Counted from the stretch's first letter, positions 35,594-44,095 are shown. The stretch: 64,000 nt of DNA from Vibrio rhodolitus (GCF_003350325.1 NZ_QLYZ01000002.1:186001-250000); one strand, 5' to 3'. The notes: generated by a model not told the origin, from the letters alone. Program-made: numbers and translations.

Positions 35594-36586
35594 ATGAAAA
35601 AAACATCTATTCTTCTTCTTTGTGGCGGCGGTTCGTCTGAACACGAAGTCTCATTAGTTTCTGCTAATTATCTCCAATCGCAACTTGGTATGACCCCTGA
35701 GTTCGATGTTATTCGCGTAGAGATGAAGAAAGACGGTTGGTTCACAGAGCAAGGCGAGTTGGCACTGCTTGATACCAATTCAGGTCAACTTAATTTTGCT
35801 GATCAAAGTCTGCACATCGACTTTGTCATCCCTTGTATTCATGGATTCCCAGGTGAGACCGGCGATATTCAGTCGATGTTGGAACTGGCTGGCATTCCTT
35901 ACCTAGGCTGCCGTGCAGAAGCAAGCACCAACAGTTTCAATAAGATCACATCAAAGCTTTGGTACGATGCATTAGGCATCCCAAATACACCATATCTGTT
36001 CTTATCTGAAAACACGCAAGAAGCGTTTGAGCGCACTGCAAAAGCGATGGACGAATGGGGCAGCGTGTTTGTTAAGGCAGCCTGTCAGGGCTCATCTGTT
36101 GGTTGTTACAAGGTCACGTCTATCGAGCAATTACAGCAAGCGATTGATGATGCATTCACATACTCAGACCAAGTATTGGTTGAAAAAGCAGTGAAACCAC
36201 GTGAGCTTGAAGTTGCAGCGTACGAATACCAAGGTGAACTCGTTCTTACCTTACCTGGCGAAGTAAAAGCACCAGAAGATACTTTCTACAGCTACGAAGA
36301 AAAGTATGCGACAACGAGCCACTCAACAACCGATATCGTTGCGCAAAATCTAACAGCGGAACAAGTTGAAACCATCCGCATCAATGCGGAAAAAGTGTTT
36401 AAGCAAATGAAGCTACGTCATCTCTCGCGTATCGACTTCTTCTTAACACCAGATGGCGAAATATATCTCAATGAAGTAAACACCTTCCCGGGAATGACGC
36501 CGATTTCGATGTTCCCGAAAATGCTAGAAAACCATGGTCACAAGTTCCATGAATTCCTAGCATCATGCGTAAAAACATCGATTTAA
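35594..36586 (+). CDS. ddl: D-alanine--D-alanine ligase
   Basis: A 330-residue ATP-grasp ligase that joins two D-Ala for peptidoglycan precursors. GGGSSEHEVS near residues 11-20, VKAACQGSSVGCYKV in the ATP-binding domain, and the C-terminal YLNEVNTFPGMTP with metal and substrate residues are diagnostic. GGAAAG precedes the ATG. Because it is outside an mur/fts cluster it is probably the second (DdlA-like) copy, which is inference. It converges with the recombinase gene, with three bases between stops. Confidence 0.94.
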   Translation: MKKTSILLLCGGGSSEHEVSLVSANYLQSQLGMTPEFDVIRVEMKKDGWFTEQGELALLDTNSGQLNFADQSLHIDFVIPCIHGFPGETGDIQSMLELAGIPYLGCRAEASTNSFNKITSKLWYDALGIPNTPYLFLSENTQEAFERTAKAMDEWGSVFVKAACQGSSVGCYKVTSIEQLQQAIDDAFTYSDQVLVEKAVKPRELEVAAYEYQGELVLTLPGEVKAPEDTFYSYEEKYATTSHSTTDIVAQNLTAEQVETIRINAEKVFKQMKLRHLSRIDFFLTPDGEIYLNEVNTFPGMTPISMFPKMLENHGHKFHEFLASCVKTSI

Positions 36587-36589
36587 GAC

Positions 36590-37546
36590 CTATTCGATAA
36601 ACTTAAACGATAAGTAGCGCATCTTTTCTAGCTCTGCTGATGTCTTATTCCCCGCGTATTGATAAGGCATAGCAGGGCTTAGCCAGCGTCCCGCTTGTTG
36701 AATCTCTTTTATTTTTACGCCATTTTTTGCCAGTTCCTGAACCGCACCGACACGTAATGATTGACCAGAAAAAGTGATTTTCAATCCTAGTTCAGCACTC
36801 GCACGGCGCAAGATTCTATAGATAGAAGAATCGTTCAACTGCTCAAAGCTCAAGTTCCCGTGTCTATCAATCGCCGTGAATACAAATGAACCTAAACTCC
36901 CGCGTACGTTTAACCATTTCAACAGCGATAAACTGGCTGGTTTAGACAATCTAATTTCAGAGTCGGCGACAAACACAGATATCTCATCATTGTGAATGTA
37001 AACATCTTCGAGCGTAAGCTCTCTAAGTTCAAAGCGCTTAAGAAGGCATTCATACATGACATGGTAGATAGCCAGATCGCGCCAATCTTTGACTGATTCA
37101 GAGCGTTCCAATCTGCTATGTAATTGTTCTAGATGTTCGCGCTTAAATGCGTTGGTCGATTGGTGATCACCTTTTTTGTCGACCCTAATTGCGCTCAAGC
37201 TCGATTGTACGCGCCCGTTTTTTGTTGGATCTGCATAACCCAGCACCTTATGAATAAGCGAAATTGTCACAACGTAACGTTTTACCGTTGCGTACTTCTT
37301 CTCTGCCGAGACCTTTTCGATGTATAAACGAACGGCGGTAGTAGAGGCGGGGATTGGGCTAACGCCTTTGGTCTGGCAAAATTCGAGGAATAGATTCCAG
37401 TCTTTACTCAGCGCCAAAAGTGAGCTTTTTGAATAGACACCAGAGGTCAATTCATCGATAGCATCCTTATCTATTGATGTCGCCAATAGCTTTGTAAAAT
37501 GCCTAACTCGGTCGCTATCTGTGATTGATGGAACATTCTTTTTCAA
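36590..37546 (-). CDS. Cre-like tyrosine recombinase with substituted catalytic residues
   Basis: A 318-residue tyrosine recombinase-fold protein. The C-terminal block SGQSLRVGAVQELAKNGVK and then EIQQAGRW aligns without gaps to the corresponding part of phage P1 Cre. Tyr297, Arg265 and Trp288 match Cre Tyr324, Arg292 and Trp315. But the first catalytic Arg position (Cre Arg173, three before the E-L pair) is Lys170 here, and the catalytic His (Cre His289) is Gln262. The N-terminal half (1-130) is a SAM-like core-binding domain. The start is TTG 37544-37546 with GGAGAG upstream. No flanking att repeats or cargo are seen. It may be weakly active or a DNA-binding regulator. Confidence 0.85.
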   Translation of the reverse strand: MKKNVPSITDSDRVRHFTKLLATSIDKDAIDELTSGVYSKSSLLALSKDWNLFLEFCQTKGVSPIPASTTAVRLYIEKVSAEKKYATVKRYVVTISLIHKVLGYADPTKNGRVQSSLSAIRVDKKGDHQSTNAFKREHLEQLHSRLERSESVKDWRDLAIYHVMYECLLKRFELRELTLEDVYIHNDEISVFVADSEIRLSKPASLSLLKWLNVRGSLGSFVFTAIDRHGNLSFEQLNDSSIYRILRRASAELGLKITFSGQSLRVGAVQELAKNGVKIKEIQQAGRWLSPAMPYQYAGNKTSAELEKMRYLSFKFIE

Positions 37547-37605
37547 AGAAGCTCTCCATTTGTAAACTAACGTGACAAATATACTTGCTTAACAGCAATT
37601 TACAA

Positions 37606-37621
37606 TTATCATTAATGATAA
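37606..37621. promoter_or_regulatory. Perfect 16-base palindrome in the divergent region
   Basis: TTATCATTAATGATAA lies between the recombinase start (37546) and the DUF3319-like start (37646), 25 bases before the latter. It resembles two Fur-type half sites in an inverted order but does not match the usual Fur box. Confidence 0.4.
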
Positions 37622-37645
37622 CACTCAACAAAAAGTACTATAAAT

Positions 37646-38020
37646 ATGGCTGTTGCAACATACCGAGGCTTTGAATTAAGAACAGTTGGCTCATCGAAAG
37701 AAGTTTGGCAAGTCCAAATCAAAAATCGTGTTCTCCAAGGGCAAATGGCAGCGCTTAAAAAGAGCATCGATTGGTTTTGCGATTCAGCCACAATCATAGA
37801 TCCTAAAGAGTTTGCTTCGCTGGCGAAGACGCGAGAAACCTCTGGAAAAGCAGTGCAAGAAAACTTTAATGGCTATATCATTAAGAATGATACCGGCGAG
37901 CCAAACGCTTGGTACTGTTTGTTTAATGGAAAGCTGATTAAAGGCGGAAAGATCGCAATTCAAAAACACATTGAAGCGTATCTAATCGCACGCAAGAAAG
38001 CTGAGCAACAAAAGAATTAG
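37646..38020 (+). CDS. DUF3319-like protein
   Basis: A 124-residue soluble protein, which I associate with Vibrio family DUF3319 from memory. It has a beta-rich N-terminus (ATYRGFELRTVGSSKEVWQVQI) and a Lys/Ala-rich C-terminal helix ending KKAEQQKN. No ribosome site is visible; translation may be leaderless or weak. It is followed by yciH with two bases between, so they form an operon, which links it to translation by context. Confidence 0.72.
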   Translation: MAVATYRGFELRTVGSSKEVWQVQIKNRVLQGQMAALKKSIDWFCDSATIIDPKEFASLAKTRETSGKAVQENFNGYIIKNDTGEPNAWYCLFNGKLIKGGKIAIQKHIEAYLIARKKAEQQKN

Positions 38021-38022
38021 TC

Positions 38023-38334
38023 ATGACATTAGTATATTCGACCGAAGTTGGTCGCATTAAGCCAGAAGAAGAGAAAGTCGTTCGTCCTAAAGGCGATGGT
38101 ATTGTTCGTATTCAGAAGCAGACCAAAGGTCGCAAAGGTAAAGGTGTTTGCATCGTTACCGGTTTGGATTTGGATGACGTACAGTTAAAACTGCTTGCTG
38201 CAGAACTTAAAAAAGTGTGTGGCTGTGGCGGTGCTGTTAAAGATGGCACAATTGAAATCCAAGGTGACGCACGAGATAAGATCAAAGCACATCTGGAAAA
38301 AAAAGGTCATACAGTTAAACTTGCTGGCGGCTAA
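38023..38334 (+). CDS. yciH: Translation initiation factor SUI1/eIF1-like YciH
   Basis: A 103-residue SUI1-fold protein, homologous to eukaryotic eIF1. Segments VRIQKQTKGRKGKGVCIVTGLDLDD and CGCGGAVKDGTIEIQGD around residues 28-86 are diagnostic. YciH of E. coli can destabilise aberrant initiation complexes and is implicated in stress control of translation. It is two bases after the DUF3319-like gene. A weak stem follows (38337-38344 with 38375-38382), and a stronger hairpin GAGCGCTA / TAGCGCTC at 38451-38474 without a good T-run. Confidence 0.93.
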   Translation: MTLVYSTEVGRIKPEEEKVVRPKGDGIVRIQKQTKGRKGKGVCIVTGLDLDDVQLKLLAAELKKVCGCGGAVKDGTIEIQGDARDKIKAHLEKKGHTVKLAGG

Positions 38335-38564
38335 ACCTAATAAACGGATAGATAATCAAAGATTAACTAACTGATTATTAGGTATTTTATGGTAAACCTG
38401 GTTATGTTTAATGTGAAGACCTATATCAGTTAGCCAACAGTAAGAGAAGAGAGCGCTACTTAAACCTAGCGCTCATTATTATAAAACCCTATTTAACATA
38501 AGATAGATAATACGCACTGTGATAATGCTTTTGCAGGGCTTGAAATCACCCTAGCTGATTAGCA

Positions 38565-38861
38565 TTAGTGCTCCTCAAATTCGATGTTCTCATTAGTCAA
38601 TAACGGCAAAATGCATTGAGTGAAATCTTGCAGCTCTTTTTTAGGTATCTCAGATTCACTTTCGCTAGCATCATCTCCAACTGCTAGAGACTCTATGTTA
38701 GCTTTGCCTTCAGATACAACGACTTCAATATTTATATTAAATCTGCCGTCTTTCAAATGTTGTGCTGCACAGTCTAATACATATGGTTTATTCGACGCTT
38801 CTGCAGCAGCAACTCCTGGTAACATTAGTAATGCGAAACAAAATCTGGTGGTTATTTTCAT
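38565..38861 (-). CDS. Secreted hypothetical protein, 98 residues
   Basis: A short exported protein: signal peptide MKITTRFCFALLMLPGVAAA followed by an acidic mature part with two Cys (residues about 31 and 83) that could form a disulfide bond. GGAAA lies about nine bases before the ATG. The mature C-terminus is rich in Glu and Ser. No family recognised. It is flanked by non-coding AT-rich DNA on both sides. Confidence 0.6.
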   Translation of the reverse strand: MKITTRFCFALLMLPGVAAAEASNKPYVLDCAAQHLKDGRFNINIEVVVSEGKANIESLAVGDDASESESEIPKKELQDFTQCILPLLTNENIEFEEH

Positions 38862-39065
38862 CTCTAATTTCCATTGAACTGGGCTATTCCCAGATTAATG
38901 GACAAGCAAATCACGTTTTAAATCCCTATACCGTTGAAATTATTTGAACAAAGCGGAACGCAATAGAAATCCTACAAGCAACCGTTGCGCATAAAAAGTT
39001 ACTACATTTATTCTTTGCTCATTTGATTTAGGATTGGTTCACTCCAATTTCATACCGATCTAACG

Positions 39066-39233
39066 ATGGAACATCAGCATTCACTAGAACATATCAAGTC
39101 GATCATCACCAATTTGAACATTAGTGAACTAAAAGAGTTACAACGCTATATTGCTTCAAGTTTAGATTCAGATACGGCTATTAGCCTGTCCGAAGAAGAG
39201 CATGATTTTTTACGCAAGCTGTTCCGCTCATAA
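39066..39233 (+). CDS. Candidate small protein of 55 residues
   Basis: ATG 39066 to TAA 39233 encodes an acidic helical peptide (ISELKELQRYIASSLDSD, ending EEEHDFLRKLFRS). The amphipathic pattern looks protein-like and its codons resemble the neighbours, but the ribosome site is poor. It may be a real gene with an unknown function. Confidence 0.45.
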   Translation: MEHQHSLEHIKSIITNLNISELKELQRYIASSLDSDTAISLSEEEHDFLRKLFRS

Positions 39234-39591
39234 GCGTTGTTTCGTATTACTCAATTATTAGGCGAACAAGCGATACAACGTAACGGACAAGCAACACAAA
39301 AAAGTTACAAGCTAACACAGCAGTATATTCCTCTATGTAAAATACCGCATTCCCTTGGCTAACAATCATCATGTAATTTTATTACAGCCTAATTCAGATT
39401 AAGTTTAATACAGACAATTATGCTGCATTAAGTAATTGTTATTTATAGTTATCATTAGATTTACCGGCATTCTTGCCGACTATTTTATAGAATTTATCTT
39501 TGGGATAGTTGGGATGTCACGTTCAAAGGTAGCGGTCAAGTAAGGACTTTAGATATGTAGTTATTAAGTTATAGTGCGCTATGTTTTTAAT
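39234..39591. other. Non-coding stretch
   Basis: AT-rich sequence with no gene, RNA or repeat I can support. One open frame of about 42 codons starting with TTG near 39238 has no ribosome site and is rejected. Confidence 0.5.
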
Positions 39592-39611
39592 AAAAAAGGC
39601 AGTCACCTGCC
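39592..39611 (-). terminator. Terminator after yoaH
   Basis: On the minus strand GGCAG / CTGCC (39598-39602 with 39607-39611) with a four-base loop is followed by six T. Confidence 0.8.
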
Positions 39612-39616
39612 CTTCA

Positions 39617-39766
39617 CTATTCTTGGTCTTTCTTCGCGTTCTCGCGAATTTGCGTAGCAACAATCTTAATGGCTTCAGCAGTACTTACGCCCTGCGTCAT
39701 CAGCTTTTGAATTTCTTCAACTGCTTTTTGTTGCTCTTCGTGGCTTAGGCTTAAATCGTCAAACAT
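39617..39766 (-). CDS. yoaH: YoaH family (UPF0181) small protein
   Basis: A 49-residue protein, [20 protein letters not shown] onward, that aligns with E. coli YoaH ([20 protein letters not shown]). No molecular function is established. Its ATG lies at 39764-39766. The only ribosome site candidate, TAGGAG, lies inside the 3' arm of the upstream terminator hairpin and is separated from the ATG by GCC and the T-run. It follows the TraF-like gene on the same strand by 53 bases. Confidence 0.85.
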   Translation of the reverse strand: MFDDLSLSHEEQQKAVEEIQKLMTQGVSTAEAIKIVATQIRENAKKDQE

Positions 39767-39792
39767 AAAAAAGGCTCCTAAATTTAGGAGCC
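39767..39792 (-). terminator. Terminator hairpin of the TraF-like gene overlapping the yoaH ribosome site
   Basis: GGCTCCTAAATTTAGGAGCC (39773-39792) is a perfect 20-base palindrome followed on the minus strand by six T and then directly by the yoaH ATG. The 3' arm contains TAGGAG, the yoaH Shine-Dalgarno. Confidence 0.8.
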
Positions 39793-39819
39793 GACTATAT
39801 TATGATTCTGCTTGAATTT

Positions 39820-40944
39820 CTAGTAACTCGTTAAGAAGTTAATGTAACCGCCCATCGAATCTTCATTGGTATAGCTTGCACCAATGTCGAGTTGGAACAA
39901 GTTAAGTGGGGAAAGTCCGATACCGGCTGTTAAGGTATCTTCACTATCATCATAAGCTAAGTTTTTCTTCCAACCAGCACGTAATTTAAGCTGACGCAGT
40001 AGATCAAGCTCAGCACCTACTCTTAGCATTTGGGTATTGTCATCAAAACCGACGTAACGTTCTTCTTCTTTAAGATCGTAATCGACACTCAAAGTAAAGT
40101 AGTCAGCTACAATACCCGCGCCCACTGTGTATTGAGGCGACATTTCATATGAGTATGACTGGTTAGTACCAGGGATATTTTGCGTTTGAATATCACGAGA
40201 AATCAGGTTCGTGCCAGCAACACCTACACGGAAAGGTCCATAAAACCAAAGGAAACCAGCATCCATGTTAAACATGCTTTCACCTTCGCCGTTATCTCTT
40301 AGGTCTTTGAGATCATAATTGCTCAGGCTAGCTTCGTAAACATAAGTGTAAACGCGTTGCAGTTTAGGCGTAACACCGAATGAAATGTGCTGTCCCATAA
40401 AGGTTTGGTACTTAGCTAGAGAAATACCCGCTTCCGCAACCCCAACACTTACTGCACGTACGCTACTGTTTTGCGCATTCACGAGTGCATCACTTGACGC
40501 TGTCGAAATTTCCGCGGTTGCGTAAGATTCGGTGTATAGTTTACCAAATGCGTTTGCCGCAACATAACGGTTCGGGATAGCAAAAGCGACCACACCACCA
40601 ATGTCGACTTTTAAGTTGTCGCCTTTTAACTGGTCTAGAGCTTTTTGCGCGTTAGCTGCATCACCAGTTTTTACCACATTTTCTGCGAATTCAAGATCGT
40701 CAACAAATGTGCCAGTGTCCGTATAGTTGATACCGAAGCTTGGCGTGATCATGCCAACATCATCATTACGACGATAAATTGCAGTTAGAGCTGGGTTGTA
40801 AAAAGGAGCAGTGAGAAAGTTTGCCGAAACAACACCAACGCCACCCATTGCGTCGCCGCGAGCTTCGATGGCGTAGTTAGCTGCATGAGCTGAGCCAAAT
40901 GACATTGCAACAGCAAGAGGTAATAGTTTGTATGCGGTTTTCAT
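39820..40944 (-). CDS. TraF-like (PF13729 type) outer membrane beta-barrel protein
   Basis: A 374-residue secreted protein: signal peptide MKTAYKLLPLAVAMSFGSAHA, then ARGDAMGGVGVVSA followed by alternating strands typical of FadL/TraF_2-type barrels, ending in YINFLTSY with aromatic termini. The family name conjugal transfer TraF is a domain label; no conjugation genes are present. It is downstream of vxrABC on the same strand after about 60 bases and could be part of the vxr operon, in a position like vxrD of V. cholerae, which I have not confirmed. Confidence 0.8.
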   Translation of the reverse strand: MKTAYKLLPLAVAMSFGSAHAANYAIEARGDAMGGVGVVSANFLTAPFYNPALTAIYRRNDDVGMITPSFGINYTDTGTFVDDLEFAENVVKTGDAANAQKALDQLKGDNLKVDIGGVVAFAIPNRYVAANAFGKLYTESYATAEISTASSDALVNAQNSSVRAVSVGVAEAGISLAKYQTFMGQHISFGVTPKLQRVYTYVYEASLSNYDLKDLRDNGEGESMFNMDAGFLWFYGPFRVGVAGTNLISRDIQTQNIPGTNQSYSYEMSPQYTVGAGIVADYFTLSVDYDLKEEERYVGFDDNTQMLRVGAELDLLRQLKLRAGWKKNLAYDDSEDTLTAGIGLSPLNLFQLDIGASYTNEDSMGGYINFLTSY

Positions 40945-41004
40945 ATCTGAGCTAAATAATTAGTTACGTTAGTATTTTATCGGCTCATTGTCGCTTAACT
41001 TTAA

Positions 41005-41880
41005 CTATTCCTCCACCGAAACATCGTACGTTTTGCTGATAATTTGCGCTTGTTCAACGATTATCTTACCTTGCCAACGGCGATGTGCCATTGAAACGGC
41101 TAAAACATAACGACCGGCATCAATTTCACTTAATGGCAAAGAGGTTGGGTAGTCAGATTCGTAGCTTCCACTCCAGACTTGGTTGTATGTGCCATCAACG
41201 TAGTCGTAAACTGCGGCGTTCAGTTTTGGTAGCGGACAATTTGGATTGAGTAAGGCATTTTGTTCAACTTGCCAGTGGTCTTTCGATGCCCAGCGCACAG
41301 TCATATAGAGCTTGGGATCACCTAGGATTAGCCAAGAGCTCCAAGATTCGTTGCTTTCACTGACAATATCGATGCGGTAAAGCCCCATCGCAAGTTTGTT
41401 GTTGATATTGTATCGCTTTGAATAGGTAACAATTCCAGACTGGTTTTCTCGTACCAATTCCAATGAGTTATCGTTTGAGACACTTTTATCAACCCAGCGA
41501 GTCAGGCTTATATCTGAAATCCCTTGTGTGGATTGCACTTCAATCGTCGCACGAAATGCATCACGACCTGGACTCTGAATTTCCGAGCGTTGCACCAACA
41601 CGCCTTTTAACCAATCAGGAAACTCTTTATTACCAAGCCCTTTACCACAATCAACTTCAAACGATTGAACAAGTAGATCATTGAGATGAGGAGACAGTGC
41701 GGCACTACTTTCAAGCTGCCACACTTCGACCAACGATGAAAACATCGCTGGGAGATCATTATTGAGTAGATGCTTATGAGTTTGCGTTAGTGGTGAATTG
41801 CTTTCAAACCACGTTACACCCTCAGACGCAACAGGCGCGCTAAGTAGCGCACCTGTTAGTAACAGTAAATGTCGGATCAT
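41005..41880 (-). CDS. vxrC: DUF2861 periplasmic protein, VxrC-like
   Basis: A 291-residue secreted protein with signal peptide (MIRHLLLLTGALLSAPVAS) and a mature part carrying Cys88 near CGKG and a second Cys in NPNCPLP. It belongs to DUF2861. Its ATG overlaps the vxrB stop (ATGA), so it is translationally coupled to the response regulator. In V. cholerae VxrC is part of the vxr operon; its function is not established in detail, and a role in envelope sensing is inferred. Confidence 0.82.
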   Translation of the reverse strand: MIRHLLLLTGALLSAPVASEGVTWFESNSPLTQTHKHLLNNDLPAMFSSLVEVWQLESSAALSPHLNDLLVQSFEVDCGKGLGNKEFPDWLKGVLVQRSEIQSPGRDAFRATIEVQSTQGISDISLTRWVDKSVSNDNSLELVRENQSGIVTYSKRYNINNKLAMGLYRIDIVSESNESWSSWLILGDPKLYMTVRWASKDHWQVEQNALLNPNCPLPKLNAAVYDYVDGTYNQVWSGSYESDYPTSLPLSEIDAGRYVLAVSMAHRRWQGKIIVEQAQIISKTYDVSVEE

Positions 41881-42536
41881 GCTTTCATCTTATAGCCAAC
41901 CCCACGTAGGGTTTCGATTTCCAATCCTGGTAACTTTTGACGAAGCTGAAGAACGTGCGTGTCGACAGTGCGCGTTGTTGGGAAATGGTTGTAGCCCCAT
42001 ACGTGATCAAGTAGCTCGTCACGAGTAAACACGCGTCCTAGGTTGCTTGCCAAGAACAACAACAAATCAAATTCAGTACGAGTTAGCGTAATTTGTTGTT
42101 CATTAAAGAATACTTCACGGGTACTTTTATCAATGAGAAGATTCTCTGTGCGTACTTTACTGTCATCTTCTTCTTGGTTATCTGGTGCACGGAGCTGTGC
42201 GCGAATACGAGCAAAAAGCTCTGCCTCAGCAAACGGCTTAGTCAAATAATCATTTGCGCCCGAGTCTAATCCAGCAACTTTATCTTTAACTGTCACAAGT
42301 GCAGTTAGTAGGATCACCGGGATCTCTTTGATCGCTTTCCATTGTCCTATATGTGATACCGAATCACCGTCTGGTAGTTGGCGATCAAGAATGACTAGGT
42401 CCGATTTCGCCCAATACTGCTCTACATCAGCGATGGTTTCTGCGTGGTAACATTCGTACCCTGCTTGTTCAAGGCTAACAAGTAGTCCATCCGCTAAGTT
42501 TTTGTCGTCTTCAACGAGAAGCAGTGTTTGTTTCAC
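41877..42536 (-). CDS. vxrB: OmpR-type response regulator VxrB
   Basis: A 219-residue response regulator: receiver domain with phospho-acceptor Asp51 (LVILDRQLPDGD) and Lys of LTKPF, then a winged-helix DNA-binding domain (about 130-219, LTRTEFDLLLFLASN and RTVDTHVLQLRQKL). I chose GTG 42534-42536 because GGAG lies eight bases upstream and the protein then begins MKQTLLLVEDD; the frame to 42572 adds residues lying in vxrA. It overlaps vxrA by 26 bases. VxrB controls cell-wall homeostasis, biofilm and type VI secretion in V. cholerae. Confidence 0.9.
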   Translation of the reverse strand: MKQTLLLVEDDKNLADGLLVSLEQAGYECYHAETIADVEQYWAKSDLVILDRQLPDGDSVSHIGQWKAIKEIPVILLTALVTVKDKVAGLDSGANDYLTKPFAEAELFARIRAQLRAPDNQEEDDSKVRTENLLIDKSTREVFFNEQQITLTRTEFDLLLFLASNLGRVFTRDELLDHVWGYNHFPTTRTVDTHVLQLRQKLPGLEIETLRGVGYKMKA

Positions 42537-43965
42537 AAGGTATCTCCAAAATAAACGTTGTCGGTGGACCAACGAGTGTCATCTTGCCACCCATTCTCCC
42601 GACCATTGAATCAACGATAGTTAAGCCCAGCCCTAATCCACTCTTACTCACGAAAGGCTTTCGCAAATTTCGCCAGTCTTTCTGAGTTAATTTCCCTTGG
42701 TCAATAACGCTGAACGTAATTTTTTGATTAGACGTTTTCACATCTAATGTAATCGGCTTAACTCCATATTTCACCGCATTTCTAACGAGATTATCGAGGC
42801 ATGTCCCTAACCAATATACGTTAAGTTTAGCCGCAACATCCTGATTGATCGAAAAATTCACTTGTTCATGAAATTCCTCATCAATCTTAAATTCTAACCA
42901 CTCTTGCACTGATGGTACCCATTCAGAGGCAAGAGGTTTATTGTCTGATTGCAAATAGTCTTTACTGGCTTCAGCTAATTGCCTTAACCGTCGAGAATCT
43001 TCACATAGCCTGCGAAATTCATCATAAACAGTTTCTGGTAGTTGCTCAAACTCGCGTCTAAACCCTTCGACCGTCAAGGACAGGCTGGCGATCGGCGTTC
43101 TTAGCTCGTGCGTCAAAATCTGCAGCACCAACATTCTGCTCTTCATCTCTTTGCGTTTGGTATTCCAGCGGTATATCGACCAACCGATCACCAACAATAT
43201 ATTGGCAATCACCAAACCGACCATACTTATCTTTAAAAAATCCGCATGGTCCTCAACATCCCAACAAATGTTACCTCGTTGAACAAAGCAAGCGCCAGAA
43301 TCGGCACCTAAGGTAAAACTTAAGCCCGCTTCAGTAACATTTTTTCCCCAAACAGATTCTGGGTAAACGTAGTAACTGTCGTTCTTGCGTAGCCAAAGGT
43401 CTTCCCCTTCCAAGAACATACTCGCACCCGAGATGAGTGCAGTCATGGTCTCTTCACCCATGCGCTGCAAACGACCAAGCAAGGTGTTTTCATTTGCCAG
43501 CGGTCGCTCTTTGATATGCATGTACTGCTCTAACTCAGTTACTTCATCAGGATGAGTGACAATGTAACGATTAGCGTAGGTACCACCACCGGGGTGAATA
43601 AGCGTGCTGCGAGCAAACCAAGTTGCGCCAAGTTTGGACCCTTTACACATCGCCCGCGTAAAAACGAGAGGCTCAGTAACTAAGGGGCTAAGCGGCAGTT
43701 TTCCGGTACAAGATACTGACAACTTATACAGTCGTTGGATGTCTTCTAACGGATAGCTCGATGTCTGGGGAAGCATAGATTGTGGCGTAAGCAAACGTGT
43801 TGGATAATCCGATTGCAATACGCGCACGTCGTATGACACAGAGGCTTCACTTGTCTTGAATAAATTAACAAATTTATCAATACGTTCTGGCAATGTGTCT
43901 GCACTTACCCCTGTTGAAGCGAGGCTTAACAAACAAACCAAAATCTTTATCTTTGTGAGTTTCAA
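42511..43965 (-). CDS. vxrA: Sensor histidine kinase VxrA (WigK)
   Basis: A 484-residue membrane kinase: signal/anchor (1-22), periplasmic sensor domain (about 23-243) with several Cys (87, 107, 226, 234), one transmembrane helix (about 245-265), dimerisation domain with His286 in ILTHELRTP, and a HATPase with the N box NLVRNAVKYG and the G box SGLGLGLTIV. VxrA/WigK senses cell-wall damage in V. cholerae, and four Cys in the sensor could form disulfides. It is the first gene of a minus-strand vxr operon and is separated from pntB by a terminator. Confidence 0.92.
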   Translation of the reverse strand: MKLTKIKILVCLLSLASTGVSADTLPERIDKFVNLFKTSEASVSYDVRVLQSDYPTRLLTPQSMLPQTSSYPLEDIQRLYKLSVSCTGKLPLSPLVTEPLVFTRAMCKGSKLGATWFARSTLIHPGGGTYANRYIVTHPDEVTELEQYMHIKERPLANENTLLGRLQRMGEETMTALISGASMFLEGEDLWLRKNDSYYVYPESVWGKNVTEAGLSFTLGADSGACFVQRGNICWDVEDHADFLKISMVGLVIANILLVIGWSIYRWNTKRKEMKSRMLVLQILTHELRTPIASLSLTVEGFRREFEQLPETVYDEFRRLCEDSRRLRQLAEASKDYLQSDNKPLASEWVPSVQEWLEFKIDEEFHEQVNFSINQDVAAKLNVYWLGTCLDNLVRNAVKYGVKPITLDVKTSNQKITFSVIDQGKLTQKDWRNLRKPFVSKSGLGLGLTIVDSMVGRMGGKMTLVGPPTTFILEIPCETNTASR

Positions 43966-44095
43966 GGCAAATCTTATTAAATCAGCTAGTTACCACCAGA
44001 CAGAGTCATTATGACAATTCTGAATGTTCTAAGTGTAATATTCGTGTCAATTATATATCACCAAATTCATCCGATTTTCGTGGAAAAATTGACAT

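Noticed and set aside
38451..38474. GAGCGCTA / TAGCGCTC hairpin as a terminator for yciH
   Set aside because: Stem is clear but the following ATTATTATAA is a poor T-run; left unassigned.
39238..39363. 42-codon frame downstream of the 55-residue ORF
   Set aside because: TTG start with no ribosome site, and no protein-like composition beyond chance.
39820..40944. Conjugation locus suggested by the TraF label
   Set aside because: Only the domain name points that way; no other transfer genes, relaxase or oriT are visible.
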